A stretch of DNA of 11,236 bases from an uncultured Muribaculaceae bacterium (GCA_910584735.1 CAJUBM010000098.1:1-11236); one strand, 5' to 3'. Numbered from the stretch's first letter, positions 1 to 6,930 are shown. Notes: generated from the letters alone by a model not told the origin. Made by a program: numbers and translations.

Positions 1-54
1 GAGTGAGCGAGATTCGAACTCGCGGTACGCTTTTGGCGCACACACGCTTTCCAG
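1..54 (-). tRNA. 3' half of tRNA-Ser(GGA); probable attachment-site remnant
   Basis: Read on the minus strand, the segment has a seven-base anticodon loop CTGGAAA (54-48, anticodon GGA), the 3' strand of the anticodon stem (GCGTG), a long variable arm with a six-pair stem GTGCGC/GCGTAC, and a perfect T arm (GCGAG, TTCGAAT, CTCGC) running into the acceptor strand, which the window edge cuts. A long variable arm is typical of Ser/Leu tRNAs. The bases that should form the 5' anticodon strand (AGTTGT) do not pair, and no D arm or 5' acceptor strand follows, so the gene is broken at the anticodon stem. Integrases often target tRNA 3' halves and leave such a displaced fragment at the distal end. 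I infer that the element starts near 54 and extends right. The last acceptor bases and any CCA are outside the window. Confidence 0.8.
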
Positions 55-113
55 ACAACTTTCTCCAATCGTAAACGACTGGTTAATAATTAGTTGCTTA
101 AAGCCCGTTCCTG

Positions 114-136
114 CTTGCGCGTATGTTGCGCGCAAG
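114..136. repeat. perfect 8-bp inverted repeat near element end
   Basis: CTTGCGCG (114-121) and CGCGCAAG (129-136) are perfect inverted arms around a 7-base spacer. The hairpin lies between the broken tRNA and the repressor gene, inside what should be the end of the mobile element. It could be a recombinase or accessory-factor arm site, or the 5' hairpin of a leftward transcript starting near 141. There is no T-run beside it, so a terminator is unlikely. Confidence 0.6.
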
Positions 137-145
137 ATTTACGCT

Positions 146-176
146 GCAAAGTTAATAATATTTTTTGATGTGGCAA
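146..176 (-). promoter_or_regulatory. Bacteroidota-type promoter reading out of the element
   Basis: On the minus strand TTG (176-174) is followed by exactly 19 bases and then TAACTTTGC (154-146), matching the Bacteroidota -33/-7 pattern. Transcription would start near 141 and run left through the hairpin and the tRNA fragment into the flanking chromosome. There is no coding sequence downstream within the window. Confidence 0.55.
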
Positions 177-196
177 TAACTTTCGCGCCCTTTTTA

Positions 197-712
197 TCAT
201 TTTTTTTCTTGAGTGTAAGAGATTCCATTGGCTGTTAGTAGCTCTCGCAAACGCCATATTTCTTCTCGTAGGTCTATCTCCCTATCTCGGCAATCGTCGT
301 ATTTCTTTTGTAACTCATCAAGCCGGGAACATAAACGCGCGTTGTCATCGCGCAATCTTTGTATTTCTTCATCATCGCCCCCTCTCGCCTTGTCTGTGTC
401 GCGGTCTATGCGCTCCAGGACTCCGAGTATCTGCCGCAAGGCTTCGGGGTCATTTATTCTAATCTCCGAAAACTTATTGTTGCTGCCTACCGATTCAAGA
501 TAGCGAGGATATTCTTCCTCATCAATTTCATATCTCGTAATGTCAACTCCGGGGAAGGCTTTGCGGAGGTCGGCAACTCGCTCGTCGGGAAAAGGATTGC
601 GACCCTTTTCTACACTTGACAGAAAGCCCTGTGTTACGCCGAGAGCTGCGGCAAGCTCTTTCTGCGTTTTGCCGTTTTCTTTTCTCAATTCAAGTAGTCT
701 GTATCGTGCCAT
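197..712 (-). CDS. XRE-family repressor with C-terminal coiled coil
   Basis: This 171-residue protein has a lambda-repressor-like helix-turn-helix at about residues 16-37 (TQKELAAALGVTQGFLSSVE), a linker rich in acidic residues, and a long charged segment (about 114-160) with heptad character that looks like a coiled coil for oligomerisation. No S24-type self-cleavage domain is visible, so SOS-driven autoproteolysis is not indicated. Relief of repression may instead need another protein, as in satellite Stl repressors (inference). It is transcribed leftward, divergently from the Cro-like gene, from the promoter at 834-865. Operator-like motifs in the shared region suggest that it controls both itself and the rightward genes. 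The ATG at 710-712 precedes the HTH at the usual distance. The DNA is more AT-rich than the replication and capsid genes. Confidence 0.85.
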   Translation of the reverse strand: MARYRLLELRKENGKTQKELAAALGVTQGFLSSVEKGRNPFPDERVADLRKAFPGVDITRYEIDEEEYPRYLESVGSNNKFSEIRINDPEALRQILGVLERIDRDTDKARGGDDEEIQRLRDDNARLCSRLDELQKKYDDCRDREIDLREEIWRLRELLTANGISYTQEKK

Positions 713-728
713 TACAAGTTTTAGTAAT

Positions 729-764
729 TATTACGCAATATTTAATGCTAATATTACGTTATAT
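729..764 (+). promoter_or_regulatory. two direct operator-like sites (O1, O2)
   Basis: TATTACGCAATATT (729-742) and TATTACGTTATAT (752-764) are direct copies of one motif, 23 bp apart. O1 lies just upstream of the repressor start codon and O2 covers the -33 region of the rightward promoter at 778. A third copy lies inverted at 866-880. Spacing close to two helical turns and their placement argue for binding by the repressor or the Cro-like protein (inference). Confidence 0.55.
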
Positions 765-777
765 CAATTAAATTAGC

Positions 778-786
778 TACCTTTGC
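778..786 (+). promoter_or_regulatory. rightward early promoter (-7 box)
   Basis: TACCTTTGC is a perfect TAnnTTTG -7 element for the Cro-like, excisionase-like and primase genes. No clear TTG lies 19-21 bp upstream; operator O2 occupies that place. The predicted start near 790 lies upstream of the start of the opposing transcript, so the two leaders overlap as antisense RNAs for roughly 40 bases. Confidence 0.6.
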
Positions 787-833
787 ATTGTCGTGATCAT
801 TCACAACAACAAGCAATAAGATTATTTCTTGAT

Positions 834-865
834 GCAAAGGTAACTATTATTTCCTAATATAACAA
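834..865 (-). promoter_or_regulatory. leftward repressor promoter
   Basis: On the minus strand TTG (865-863), a 20-base spacer and TACCTTTGC (842-834) match the Bacteroidota consensus. It faces the rightward promoter; the two -7 boxes form an 11-bp inverted repeat (TACCTTTGCAT at 778-788 and its complement at 832-842). Operator O3 abuts the -33 element. Confidence 0.65.
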
Positions 866-880
866 ATATATTGCGTAATA
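866..880 (-). promoter_or_regulatory. inverted operator-like site (O3)
   Basis: Read on the minus strand this is TATTACGCAATATAT, the same motif as O1 and O2. It adjoins the -33 box of the repressor promoter and lies in the leader of the rightward transcript, so occupancy could affect both. Confidence 0.55.
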
Positions 881-893
881 TATTTGTTGCCCA

Positions 894-1142
894 ATGGTTA
901 AAAAATGTAAATACGATTATATGGAGCAAAAATCACTAAAGGAACTCTACCTTGAAGAAAAGGAGAAACCAAATCCGGCACAGGCTTTTATATCAAAAAT
1001 AGCCGAAATAACTTGCCGCGAAGAATCAACCGTAAGGCAATGGCTGTCGGGTATTCAAACGCCTAATCAAAGAGCCAAAGAGCGCATCGCAGTTGCTTTC
1101 GGCTCAACTGTCGACGTGCTATTCCCGGAAACAGTTAAATAA
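894..1142 (+). CDS. small Cro-like helix-turn-helix protein
   Basis: An 82-residue protein, or 73 residues if the second ATG at 921 is used. The central part (about residues 36-70: AEITCREESTVRQWLSG, then PNQRAKERIAVAFG) reads as a helix-turn-helix in which the recognition helix is followed by an XRE-like helix. Its place as first gene rightward of a divergent repressor switch suggests a Cro/Str-type regulator (inference from position and fold only). The start is uncertain: the region before 894 has no ribosome-binding signal, and the first nine residues (MVKKCKYDY) are unusually basic and may be leader. It ends 14 bp before the excisionase-like gene, so the two are probably co-transcribed. 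Confidence 0.65.
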   Translation: MVKKCKYDYMEQKSLKELYLEEKEKPNPAQAFISKIAEITCREESTVRQWLSGIQTPNQRAKERIAVAFGSTVDVLFPETVK

Positions 1143-1156
1143 TAAGGTTCCCGTAT

Positions 1157-1363
1157 ATGAAAGCTACCGAACCCCAAATTATTGCAACTGCACGTTATTC
1201 CATAAGCCAAACCTGTGAGCTACTTGGAATACACCGCGATACCTTGCGGCTTTATACCGATAAGCAAAGAATTATCAAATGCGGCTATCGTACTATCGGA
1301 AACCGCAAAGTAAAGTTCTATCTCGGAAGCGAAATTTTACGCTTCTGGAAACGACAGGTGTAG
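1157..1363 (+). CDS. MerR/HTH_17-type excisionase-like protein
   Basis: A 68-residue protein that is almost entirely a winged helix-turn-helix of the MerR/excisionase sort: SISQTCELLGIHRDTLRLYT (residues 15-34) is the HTH, followed by a basic wing (GYRTIGNRKVKFYLGSEI) and a final aromatic/basic helix. Such proteins act as recombination directionality factors or, like AlpA in P4-type satellites, as activators of integrase expression. Which role applies here cannot be told from sequence. It sits between the Cro-like gene and the primase, two bases before the primase start, so it belongs to the early operon. Confidence 0.7.
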   Translation: MKATEPQIIATARYSISQTCELLGIHRDTLRLYTDKQRIIKCGYRTIGNRKVKFYLGSEILRFWKRQV

Positions 1364-1365
1364 CC

Positions 1366-4300
1366 ATGATAGCGCAGAAAACGATAGACGCTGTTCTCGA
1401 CGCGGTGCAGATATACGATGTCGTGAAAGATTTCGTGCAGTTGCGGCGCAGCGGCTCCGGCTGGACAGGGCTGTGCCCTTTCCACTCCGAGCGCACGGCA
1501 TCTTTCCATGTCGACCCGCGACGCAACATATACAAATGCTTCAGTTGCGGCGAGGGTGGCGGAGCCGTGAGATTCCTTATGGAAAACAGGAATATGTCAT
1601 ACCCCGACGCTATACGCCATATAGCCGGGCTGTATAACATACCCGTCGAGGAAGCTCCCCACAACCTTACCGACGAGCAGCGCAAGCTCGCCCTTCAGCG
1701 TGAGGGCGACCTCGCGGCACTGGAAACGGTGCAGCAGTTTTTCGAGCAGTCGCTTGTGGCCGGCAACACCGCGGCCAAACGCGCCTGCTCTTACGCCTCG
1801 AAACGCTGGACGCTTGAATATTGCCGGGCAAACGGGATAGGTTATGCTCCTTATCCCAAAGAGTTTTTCGAGTTCGTCAAACAGAAAGGCGTCAGCCTCG
1901 AAGCACTTCTTGACACCGGCATGATCAGGAAGAGAGAGGACGGACACTTCTCTTTCATGTTCGCCAACCGTATCACCATACCCATACGCGACAGGTTCGG
2001 GCGCGTGATAGCATATACCGCCCGGAGCCTTGACGATAATACGGACTGCAAATATCTCAATTCCACGACCTCATGCGTCTACAAGAAAGGAAATACCGTT
2101 TTCGGCATCGAGATAGCAAGGAAAGCCGCGCGAAAGGCGGGGTTCCTGTATGTGGTGGAGGGCGCGCCCGATGTGCTGCGCCTCCAGTCTGTCGGCAGCG
2201 ACAATGCAGTGGCCGCCCTCGGTACGGAGTGGACTGCCACGCAGTTCGAGGCCATTAAAGGTATTTCCGACACTCTTTGTTTTATACCCGACAGCGAGAT
2301 ACCCAAAGAGGGCGAGATTTATTCGCCGGGGACAAAGGCCGTGATGAAGAACGGACGCGAGGCCGTAGACCGCGGATTCCGCGTTGTGGTACGCGAGATT
2401 CCGCTTGACAACGGAGCAGAAAAGAACGACCCCGACAGCTATTGCACCACTCCGGCTATCCTTTCTTCGCTCGAAGAACAGGATTTTGTGCTGTGGTATG
2501 CCGAGAAAGCATTTCTCGCCCCCACGACGCAGTTAGGACGCACGGAGGTTATTAAGGACTTGTGCGCCATGCTCGCAGCCATAGAGGACGCGACACTCGC
2601 CTCTATGTATCTCGAACAGCTTATCAAGAAATATAAGGAACGCACCGCCTGGAAACTGGCCTTTAACTCGGCGCAGATGCGCAAGCGCAATGAATCGGGC
2701 AAGGACGGCGCGGAGAGCGAGAACGAGCGCGACCTGTTCAGCCGCTATGGGTTCTTTATTGCCAATAACTGCTACTGCACCTATGGCAAACAGAGCGAGG
2801 TCATACGACTTTCAAACTTCATTCTGCTGCCTATGTACGATATTCCCGACGAAGGCTCCATGACGAGGCTTTATAAAATCGTCAACGACCTTGGCCACGA
2901 CGCCATTATACCTCTGGAGCCGGACGACCTCGTGAATCTCGCTCTGTTCAGAAAGAAGATAAACATTGCCGGGCGTTATGTGTGGCTCGGCAAAATCGAC
3001 GACCTTATGCGCGTCGAGGAATACATCTTCAGAAAGAGCGAATCGGCCAAACGTATCCGCACCCTCGGCTGGCAGCCGGAGGGATTCTTCGCTTATGGCG
3101 ACGGCATTTATACAGACCGTTTTATCCGCGTCGATGAAATAGGAATGGTGAGCCTCCGGGGTTACGGCATTTTCTATCTCCCGGCTTTCTCGGTGATGTA
3201 CCGCGACAACCGGCTGCGCTTCGCTTTCGAGAAATCTTTCACCTATACCCACAAGGCCGACGTGTCGATGGCCGAGTATCTGAAACTGTTTGTCGACGTG
3301 TTCGGCGACAACGGCAAGGTGGCGATAGCTTTTATTTTCGCCACGCTTTTCCGCGACTTCATTTTTGAACAGTTCGAGTTTTTCCCGATTTTCAATATTT
3401 TCGGCAAGCCGCAATCGGGCAAATCACAGCTTGGCAAAGCCATGAAAGGCTTTTTTACAAGCTCGAACAAGCCGATAAATTACGAGGGCGAAACATACCC
3501 GGCCATTAACAAGGCTTTGGAACAGACAGCCAACTGCCTCGTGCATTTCGACGAATACAAGAACTCTATCGAGTGGCGAAAGGTGGAACTGCTGAAATCA
3601 ATGTGGGACGGCGTAGGACGCGGCAAGATGAAAGACGGCGATGTGGAACGTGTCAACGTGAACTGCGGCGTTATCCTGTCGGGTCAGGAAATGCCGACTA
3701 TCGACCCCGCCCTGTTCACGCGTATTCTGCACATAACTGTCAACAAGACCACATACACACTGGAGGAACGGCAACGCTTCGCCGAGCTTATGGAGCTGAA
3801 CCGTCGCGGTGTGTGCCACCTTACTATGGAAGTAGTAAGACACCGCGACCGCTTCGTGGAGGATTTTCCCCATTTTTGCGCACTTACCCGTACAGAGGTA
3901 GTGAACCGTATCGCCCGGAGCGGCAAAACTGTGTCAGACCGTATGTATATGAACTGGGTTGTGGTGCTCGCCTCATTGAGAACGCTTGAAAAAATCCTCC
4001 CTGTGCCTTTCTCTTACGAGAATCTTCTTGATATCTGCGTCGATATGCTGGTTGAACAGCACTCGATCACAGAACGCTCCGACGAAGTGGCCTCTTTCTG
4101 GAACTTTGTTCATGTGCTTTATCAGGAAGGGCGGCTATACCAGGAGGGCGACTTTCGCATTAACCGCAATGTGTCGAGCCTGAGGCTTCACGGCACTTCC
4201 GCGACAAGAGAGTTTTCAGAGCCGAAGAATATACTCATAATACGCGACCGCCGTATTATTCAGCATTATCAGACCGATAAGGCGCGCTCGACAAAACAGC

Positions 4301-4617
4301 TTATACTCTCCGAAGACGATATGCGCAAGTATCTTGAACGCTCCGCGCCATGCCTCGGCATTGTCAAGCGCAAGTTCTATAAGATGAACCAGTACGGACA
4401 GCCTGTAAAGGAGTTTGGAGAGGGCGGCACCGCCGGACGGCAGCTTTACGATGTCGATACGGCACTGGCTTTCGATTACGACCAGGTGCAGCAGCTTTAT
4501 CACCTCTATCTCACCGCCGACACCTCGGCCATGACGGAGGAAGAACAGCAAGAGCATGAAAATCAAATCAGTAAGCCTTCCACGGGCGGCTCCGGCCAAT
4601 CAAGCCTTCCTTTTTGA
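1366..4617 (+). CDS. primase-helicase: CHC2 zinc finger, TOPRIM, P-loop ATPase
   Basis: A 1083-residue replication protein. The DnaG-type zinc-binding domain is at the N terminus (C37-x2-H40, then C58-x2-C61, in a CPFHSE...YKCFSCGEGG context). A TOPRIM-like region follows, with the conserved Glu at E265 (VVEGAPDV), an ALGT motif and an acidic pair at D309/E311 (PDSE). A long middle region of unassigned function leads to an ATPase with Walker A FGKPQSGKS (679-687) and Walker B VHFDEYKN (726-733). It probably primes and unwinds DNA for the element's own replication. The start at 1366 was chosen over an in-frame ATG at 1279 because the upstream start would overlap the excisionase-like gene by 85 bp, and the family begins shortly before the zinc finger. 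Last gene of the early operon; the stop is followed by a repeat-rich non-coding block. Confidence 0.9.
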   Translation: MIAQKTIDAVLDAVQIYDVVKDFVQLRRSGSGWTGLCPFHSERTASFHVDPRRNIYKCFSCGEGGGAVRFLMENRNMSYPDAIRHIAGLYNIPVEEAPHNLTDEQRKLALQREGDLAALETVQQFFEQSLVAGNTAAKRACSYASKRWTLEYCRANGIGYAPYPKEFFEFVKQKGVSLEALLDTGMIRKREDGHFSFMFANRITIPIRDRFGRVIAYTARSLDDNTDCKYLNSTTSCVYKKGNTVFGIEIARKAARKAGFLYVVEGAPDVLRLQSVGSDNAVAALGTEWTATQFEAIKGISDTLCFIPDSEIPKEGEIYSPGTKAVMKNGREAVDRGFRVVVREIPLDNGAEKNDPDSYCTTPAILSSLEEQDFVLWYAEKAFLAPTTQLGRTEVIKDLCAMLAAIEDATLASMYLEQLIKKYKERTAWKLAFNSAQMRKRNESGKDGAESENERDLFSRYGFFIANNCYCTYGKQSEVIRLSNFILLPMYDIPDEGSMTRLYKIVNDLGHDAIIPLEPDDLVNLALFRKKINIAGRYVWLGKIDDLMRVEEYIFRKSESAKRIRTLGWQPEGFFAYGDGIYTDRFIRVDEIGMVSLRGYGIFYLPAFSVMYRDNRLRFAFEKSFTYTHKADVSMAEYLKLFVDVFGDNGKVAIAFIFATLFRDFIFEQFEFFPIFNIFGKPQSGKSQLGKAMKGFFTSSNKPINYEGETYPAINKALEQTANCLVHFDEYKNSIEWRKVELLKSMWDGVGRGKMKDGDVERVNVNCGVILSGQEMPTIDPALFTRILHITVNKTTYTLEERQRFAELMELNRRGVCHLTMEVVRHRDRFVEDFPHFCALTRTEVVNRIARSGKTVSDRMYMNWVVVLASLRTLEKILPVPFSYENLLDICVDMLVEQHSITERSDEVASFWNFVHVLYQEGRLYQEGDFRINRNVSSLRLHGTSATREFSEPKNILIIRDRRIIQHYQTDKARSTKQLILSEDDMRKYLERSAPCLGIVKRKFYKMNQYGQPVKEFGEGGTAGRQLYDVDTALAFDYDQVQQLYHLYLTADTSAMTEEEQQEHENQISKPSTGGSGQSSLPF

Positions 4618-4652
4618 TTTTTTCAGCAAATCTTATGAAAACCGATAGTTAC

Positions 4653-4875
4653 CACAGCCACCGCCGCCACTGCGCTATAAATCAACACTTTAATGTCTGC
4701 AACCTTTGACAACCGCACAGCCACCGCAAGCCACCGTTTGCCGGTTTTGCAACCGCCGACAACCGATTTACCTTATTTTTCTCTTTTTGAAAAGAAAGAA
4801 AAATATCTTAAATGCGTGGCTTCGTGGGGATTGCCTTTGCCTCTTCCGGGCGGTTGCGCGGTTCCGGCGGTTACA
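4653..4875. other. candidate replication origin / iteron-like repeat block
   Basis: This non-coding stretch lies directly after the primase-helicase. CACAGCCACCGC occurs twice exactly (4653-4664, 4716-4727), with a further AGCCACCG at 4729. GACAACCG occurs twice (4708-4715, 4758-4765). GCAACCGCC (4749-4757) is mirrored by GGCGGTTGC (4849-4857), and more CGGTT units follow at 4859 and 4868. Between the two orientations lies an AT-rich hairpin (arms TATTTTTCT 4774-4782 and AGAAAAATA 4797-4805). Short repeats in both orientations around an AT-rich core next to a Rep/primase gene resemble satellite and phage origins. The repeats are short and imperfect, so this remains an inference. Confidence 0.4.
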
Positions 4876-4927
4876 CCTCTTTTCCCACTGAATTAACAAT
4901 AAAAATATAAACCTAAAATACCCGGAT

Positions 4928-5416
4928 ATGAACGACTTCCTTATTTACCTCCCTCTTGAAGCATTTATGGCGCAGTGGTTCCGCCACAGGCACGGCGGCT
5001 CGCAGTACACCGTGCGCCTCGTGCGCGGCAGCGTGGAATCCAAACGTCTTAAAGCCCTCCTCGACGTGCCGCCGTCGGACTATGTGCTCCGGCCCGCGCC
5101 ACAGGGCTGCGTGGCCGTGGCTATACCTTCCTTCCCGGCCAAAGACCCGCGCCAGTTCAACTATGTATCGCCGCAGGGCATTAACGCCCTCGTCGAAACT
5201 CTACGCGACCTGTTCGACCTCGAACTGCACGACTATTATGTGAAAACATACATCAAAGGCTCGCGCATTGACTATATGCTGGAGGCATGGATGGCGATGC
5301 ACGGCATAGAGTTCAATGATACAAACTACAACTCGGTCAAAAAACGCCTCGACCGGGTTAGAAAGAAAATATATGTCAAGCGACACCGCGACAAAGGAAA
5401 AAACAGCGAAAACTGA
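4928..5416 (+). CDS. phage-type protein of unknown function, basic C-terminus
   Basis: A 162-residue soluble protein. The N-terminal half contains LPLEAFMAQWFRHRHGG and a region about residues 45-85 in which short proline-rich turns alternate with beta-like stretches (VAVAIPSFPAKDP, then FNYVSPQGI). The C-terminal third is helical, ending in a strongly basic tract (NSVKKRLDRVRKKIYVKRHRD). The motif of a predicted helix followed by AWMAMHGIE resembles a recurring protein kind I associate with Bacteroidota prophages, but I cannot name the family or function. The basic tail would fit nucleic-acid binding. It is the first gene after the candidate origin, with an AT-rich leader of the kind seen before translated starts here. 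Codon use is GC-rich like the primase gene. Confidence 0.7.
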   Translation: MNDFLIYLPLEAFMAQWFRHRHGGSQYTVRLVRGSVESKRLKALLDVPPSDYVLRPAPQGCVAVAIPSFPAKDPRQFNYVSPQGINALVETLRDLFDLELHDYYVKTYIKGSRIDYMLEAWMAMHGIEFNDTNYNSVKKRLDRVRKKIYVKRHRDKGKNSEN

Positions 5417-5501
5417 ATAAAAATCGTACCGAGTTCAGCGCGGTTTTATACTGTGCAAAATATAGGTAATAATCGTTATATCAACAATATCTGTAATAAT
5501 T

Positions 5502-5774
5502 ATGTCTGAAACGACCAAAATCTGCTCCGGCTGTAACCGCGAGTTACCGCTGGAGAGCTTCGGGAGAATGGCATCGGCTCCCGACGGCCTGAGTTACCGA
5601 TGCAAGGAGTGTGTGAACGCCGCGAAACGCGAATACCACCACTCACGAAAGAAATTAAAGAGAGTGTTCACCAATCCCGACCTCGCCAACTTCACGCCCC
5701 GGCAGCTTATCGACGAGCTTAAAGCCCGTGGCTATTCCGGCGAGTTGAAGATTACACAGACGATTAAGGTATGA
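5502..5774 (+). CDS. small Cys4 zinc-ribbon protein (HNH-like N-terminus)
   Basis: A 90-residue protein with C8-x2-C11 and C34-x2-C37 in the context CSGCNRELPLESFGR...DGLSYRCKEC. This treble-clef/zinc-ribbon signature is common at the N terminus of phage HNH endonucleases. The catalytic HNH part is absent: after the HH at 46-47 the chain goes into a basic linker and a C-terminal segment (FTPRQLIDELKARGYSGELKI) that looks like a separate small helical module. I would call it a zinc-binding, possibly DNA-binding phage protein rather than a nuclease. The stop codon overlaps the next start as ATGA, indicating translational coupling. Confidence 0.75.
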   Translation: MSETTKICSGCNRELPLESFGRMASAPDGLSYRCKECVNAAKREYHHSRKKLKRVFTNPDLANFTPRQLIDELKARGYSGELKITQTIKV

Positions 5775-6202
5775 AATCGCCCCTCGTACCGAAACTGTCG
5801 CTTCCCGGCATACGGTTTGTCGGGGTTGTCGACTGCGAGAAATTACAGCCCAACCTGCGTGAAATGGCTATGGCCGGGCTTACCGTGGCCGCCCATACCG
5901 ATGTGGAGGAAGTGCCGTTTGCAAACGCTACCGCCGAGGCGGTCAGCGAGTGCAGCCACGGCGCGCCCGTGGAAACGGCGACTTTGAAATTCCGCACATC
6001 GAAATTTCTGCGTATAGATATTCAGATGGGGTTTGTCATTACCGACGTAAGCGGCAGGTCTTGGCTGATCGGCGCAGCCGAGCCGCCATTTCCCAAAGTG
6101 TCGCTCACAAGGAAGACGGGGCTTCCCGGTGGCGACCCTGCCGTGTGGGAGATTGAGGTTAAGGCGGTGGGGCAACGCTCGCTTTTGCCATGCGTGTTCT
6201 GA
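5771..6202 (+). CDS. phage-type protein of unknown function
   Basis: A 143-residue, mainly beta-predicted protein without signal peptide or membrane segment. The most characteristic part is the C-terminal half: FVITDVSGRSWLIGAAEPPFP, then a TGLPGGDPAVWEIEV stretch and a closing SLLPCVF. I associate this kind of sequence with Bacteroidota prophages, probably a virion or virion-associated protein, but cannot assign a family. It starts inside the stop of the zinc-ribbon gene (4-bp overlap) and is thus the distal gene of a coupled pair. Ten bases after its stop begins the left copy of a long inverted repeat, marking the edge of the accessory section. Confidence 0.7.
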   Translation: MKSPLVPKLSLPGIRFVGVVDCEKLQPNLREMAMAGLTVAAHTDVEEVPFANATAEAVSECSHGAPVETATLKFRTSKFLRIDIQMGFVITDVSGRSWLIGAAEPPFPKVSLTRKTGLPGGDPAVWEIEVKAVGQRSLLPCVF

Positions 6203-6211
6203 ATGGGCTGC

Positions 6212-6238
6212 CTTTCGCCGACCCACCGAGGGAGGCTT
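6212..6238 (-). repeat. left copy of inverted repeat bounding the ardA module
   Basis: The complement of 6212-6231 is CCTCGGTGGGTCGGCGAAAG, identical over 20 bases to 7631-7650, and the next seven bases (AAGCCTC, 6238-6232) match again at 7620-7626 after a 4-base insertion in the right copy. The copy starts ten bases after the previous stop codon. Here it lacks the GC-rich partner strand and T-run that make the right copy a terminator. Confidence 0.8.
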
Positions 6239-6325
6239 GCGTTTTCAGGACTTGAACACATGGCTGTTATCCTGATGTAGCCGTTGATAGGATAATGCGG
6301 TCATTGGCGGCATATCCGAAGACAC

Positions 6326-6772
6326 TCATTGCCCTGCGTGGCCGTAGCTTGCGACGATATGCCGGGCTTCCTCGCACTGTGCGCCGCAGTTGCAGCCGTG
6401 GACGTCAGGCTCACGCTTCGCCCACTCATTATTATTCGGACGGTCTGCCTTGTGGCGGACTTTCCTTTTTATATATGGCACTGTTCCTTCCTCCTTTGGC
6501 TTTCGCTGTTTGGCTGTGGTAAGTTCTCTCCGTATGGAACATGAATCGTTGTCGGCAGGGCAAGCCTCGCGGAGTTGATGTTTTGCCGTAGTAGCAGGTG
6601 GAGATTTCAACGCCTCCGTTGCCGCCGTATGGCGTATGTGTGGTTGTCTGTATGGCCGTTGGCAGTGTCGTTGATGCCCCGGTGGGTTCGGGCTGTACGT
6701 TGTATGTGTCGCGGCTGTCGATACCCGACACTCCCGGCTGGCTGATTTTCTTTCATTGTGAACCGAGGGCAT
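6326..6772 (-). CDS. uncertain leftward ORF, 148 aa, no recognisable domain
   Basis: The region 6203-6987 holds no convincing rightward gene. On the minus strand a strong promoter (6802-6832) is followed about 26 bases later by this open frame. The protein is rich in H, R, T, P and S and has a cysteine-containing C-terminus (HGCNCGAQCEEARHIV). Two alternatives exist in the same transcript: a 49-residue ORF from ATG 6756 to 6607 (MKENQPAGSVGYRQ...), and a 51-residue ORF in this frame from GTG 6481, preceded by a purine-rich AAGGAGGAAGG that is an unusually good Shine-Dalgarno for this host. The composition resembles a frame shadow, so the transcript might be non-coding or encode only one short peptide. 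I do not assign a function. A 7-bp inverted repeat (TTATCCT 6267-6273, AGGATAA 6289-6295) lies beyond its stop. Confidence 0.3.
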   Translation of the reverse strand: MPSVHNERKSASRECRVSTAATHTTYSPNPPGHQRHCQRPYRQPHIRHTAATEALKSPPATTAKHQLREACPADNDSCSIRRELTTAKQRKPKEEGTVPYIKRKVRHKADRPNNNEWAKREPDVHGCNCGAQCEEARHIVASYGHAGQ

Positions 6773-6801
6773 GATTGATTTCGCGCCCTTCCTTTTACTC
6801 C

Positions 6802-6832
6802 GCAAAGTTAATAGCTCCCTGCGGCGCGACAA
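6802..6832 (-). promoter_or_regulatory. strong leftward Bacteroidota-type promoter
   Basis: Minus strand TTG (6832-6830), exactly 19 bases, then TAACTTTGC (6810-6802). It is one of the best matches to the consensus in the window and points away from ardA, giving a transcript beginning near 6798. It is the main reason to believe that the leftward strand here is expressed. Confidence 0.6.
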
Positions 6833-6891
6833 GGCTAAACTGCATCTTTCTGAAAATCTTCCTCTTGCAGAGCGTATTTTCTTTCAGAGCC

Positions 6892-6922
6892 TTGTCTTGA
6901 AACACCGCCGGGAGCAACTTTG
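6892..6922 (+). promoter_or_regulatory. probable ardA promoter
   Basis: TTG (6892-6894), 20 bases, then CAACTTTG (6915-6922), one mismatch from TAnnTTTG. The predicted start is near 6927, about 60 bases before the ardA ATG. Confidence 0.45.
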
Positions 6923-6930
6923 AGGGCAGC

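Noticed and set aside
1279..1365. 29-residue N-terminal extension of the primase-helicase
   Set aside because: It would overlap the excisionase-like gene almost completely in another frame; the ATG at 1366 follows that gene's stop by two bases and suits the DnaG-type N-terminus.
4693..4896. Two overlapping short rightward ORFs (61-67 aa) after the primase gene
   Set aside because: They overlap each other in different frames, have repeat-driven composition, and lie in the repeat and AT-rich hairpin block that fits an origin better than a gene.
6241..6265. T-arm-like sequence on the minus strand (GTGTTCAAGTCCTGA)
   Set aside because: The flanking five bases do not pair and there is no anticodon arm or acceptor stem nearby, so it is not a tRNA remnant.
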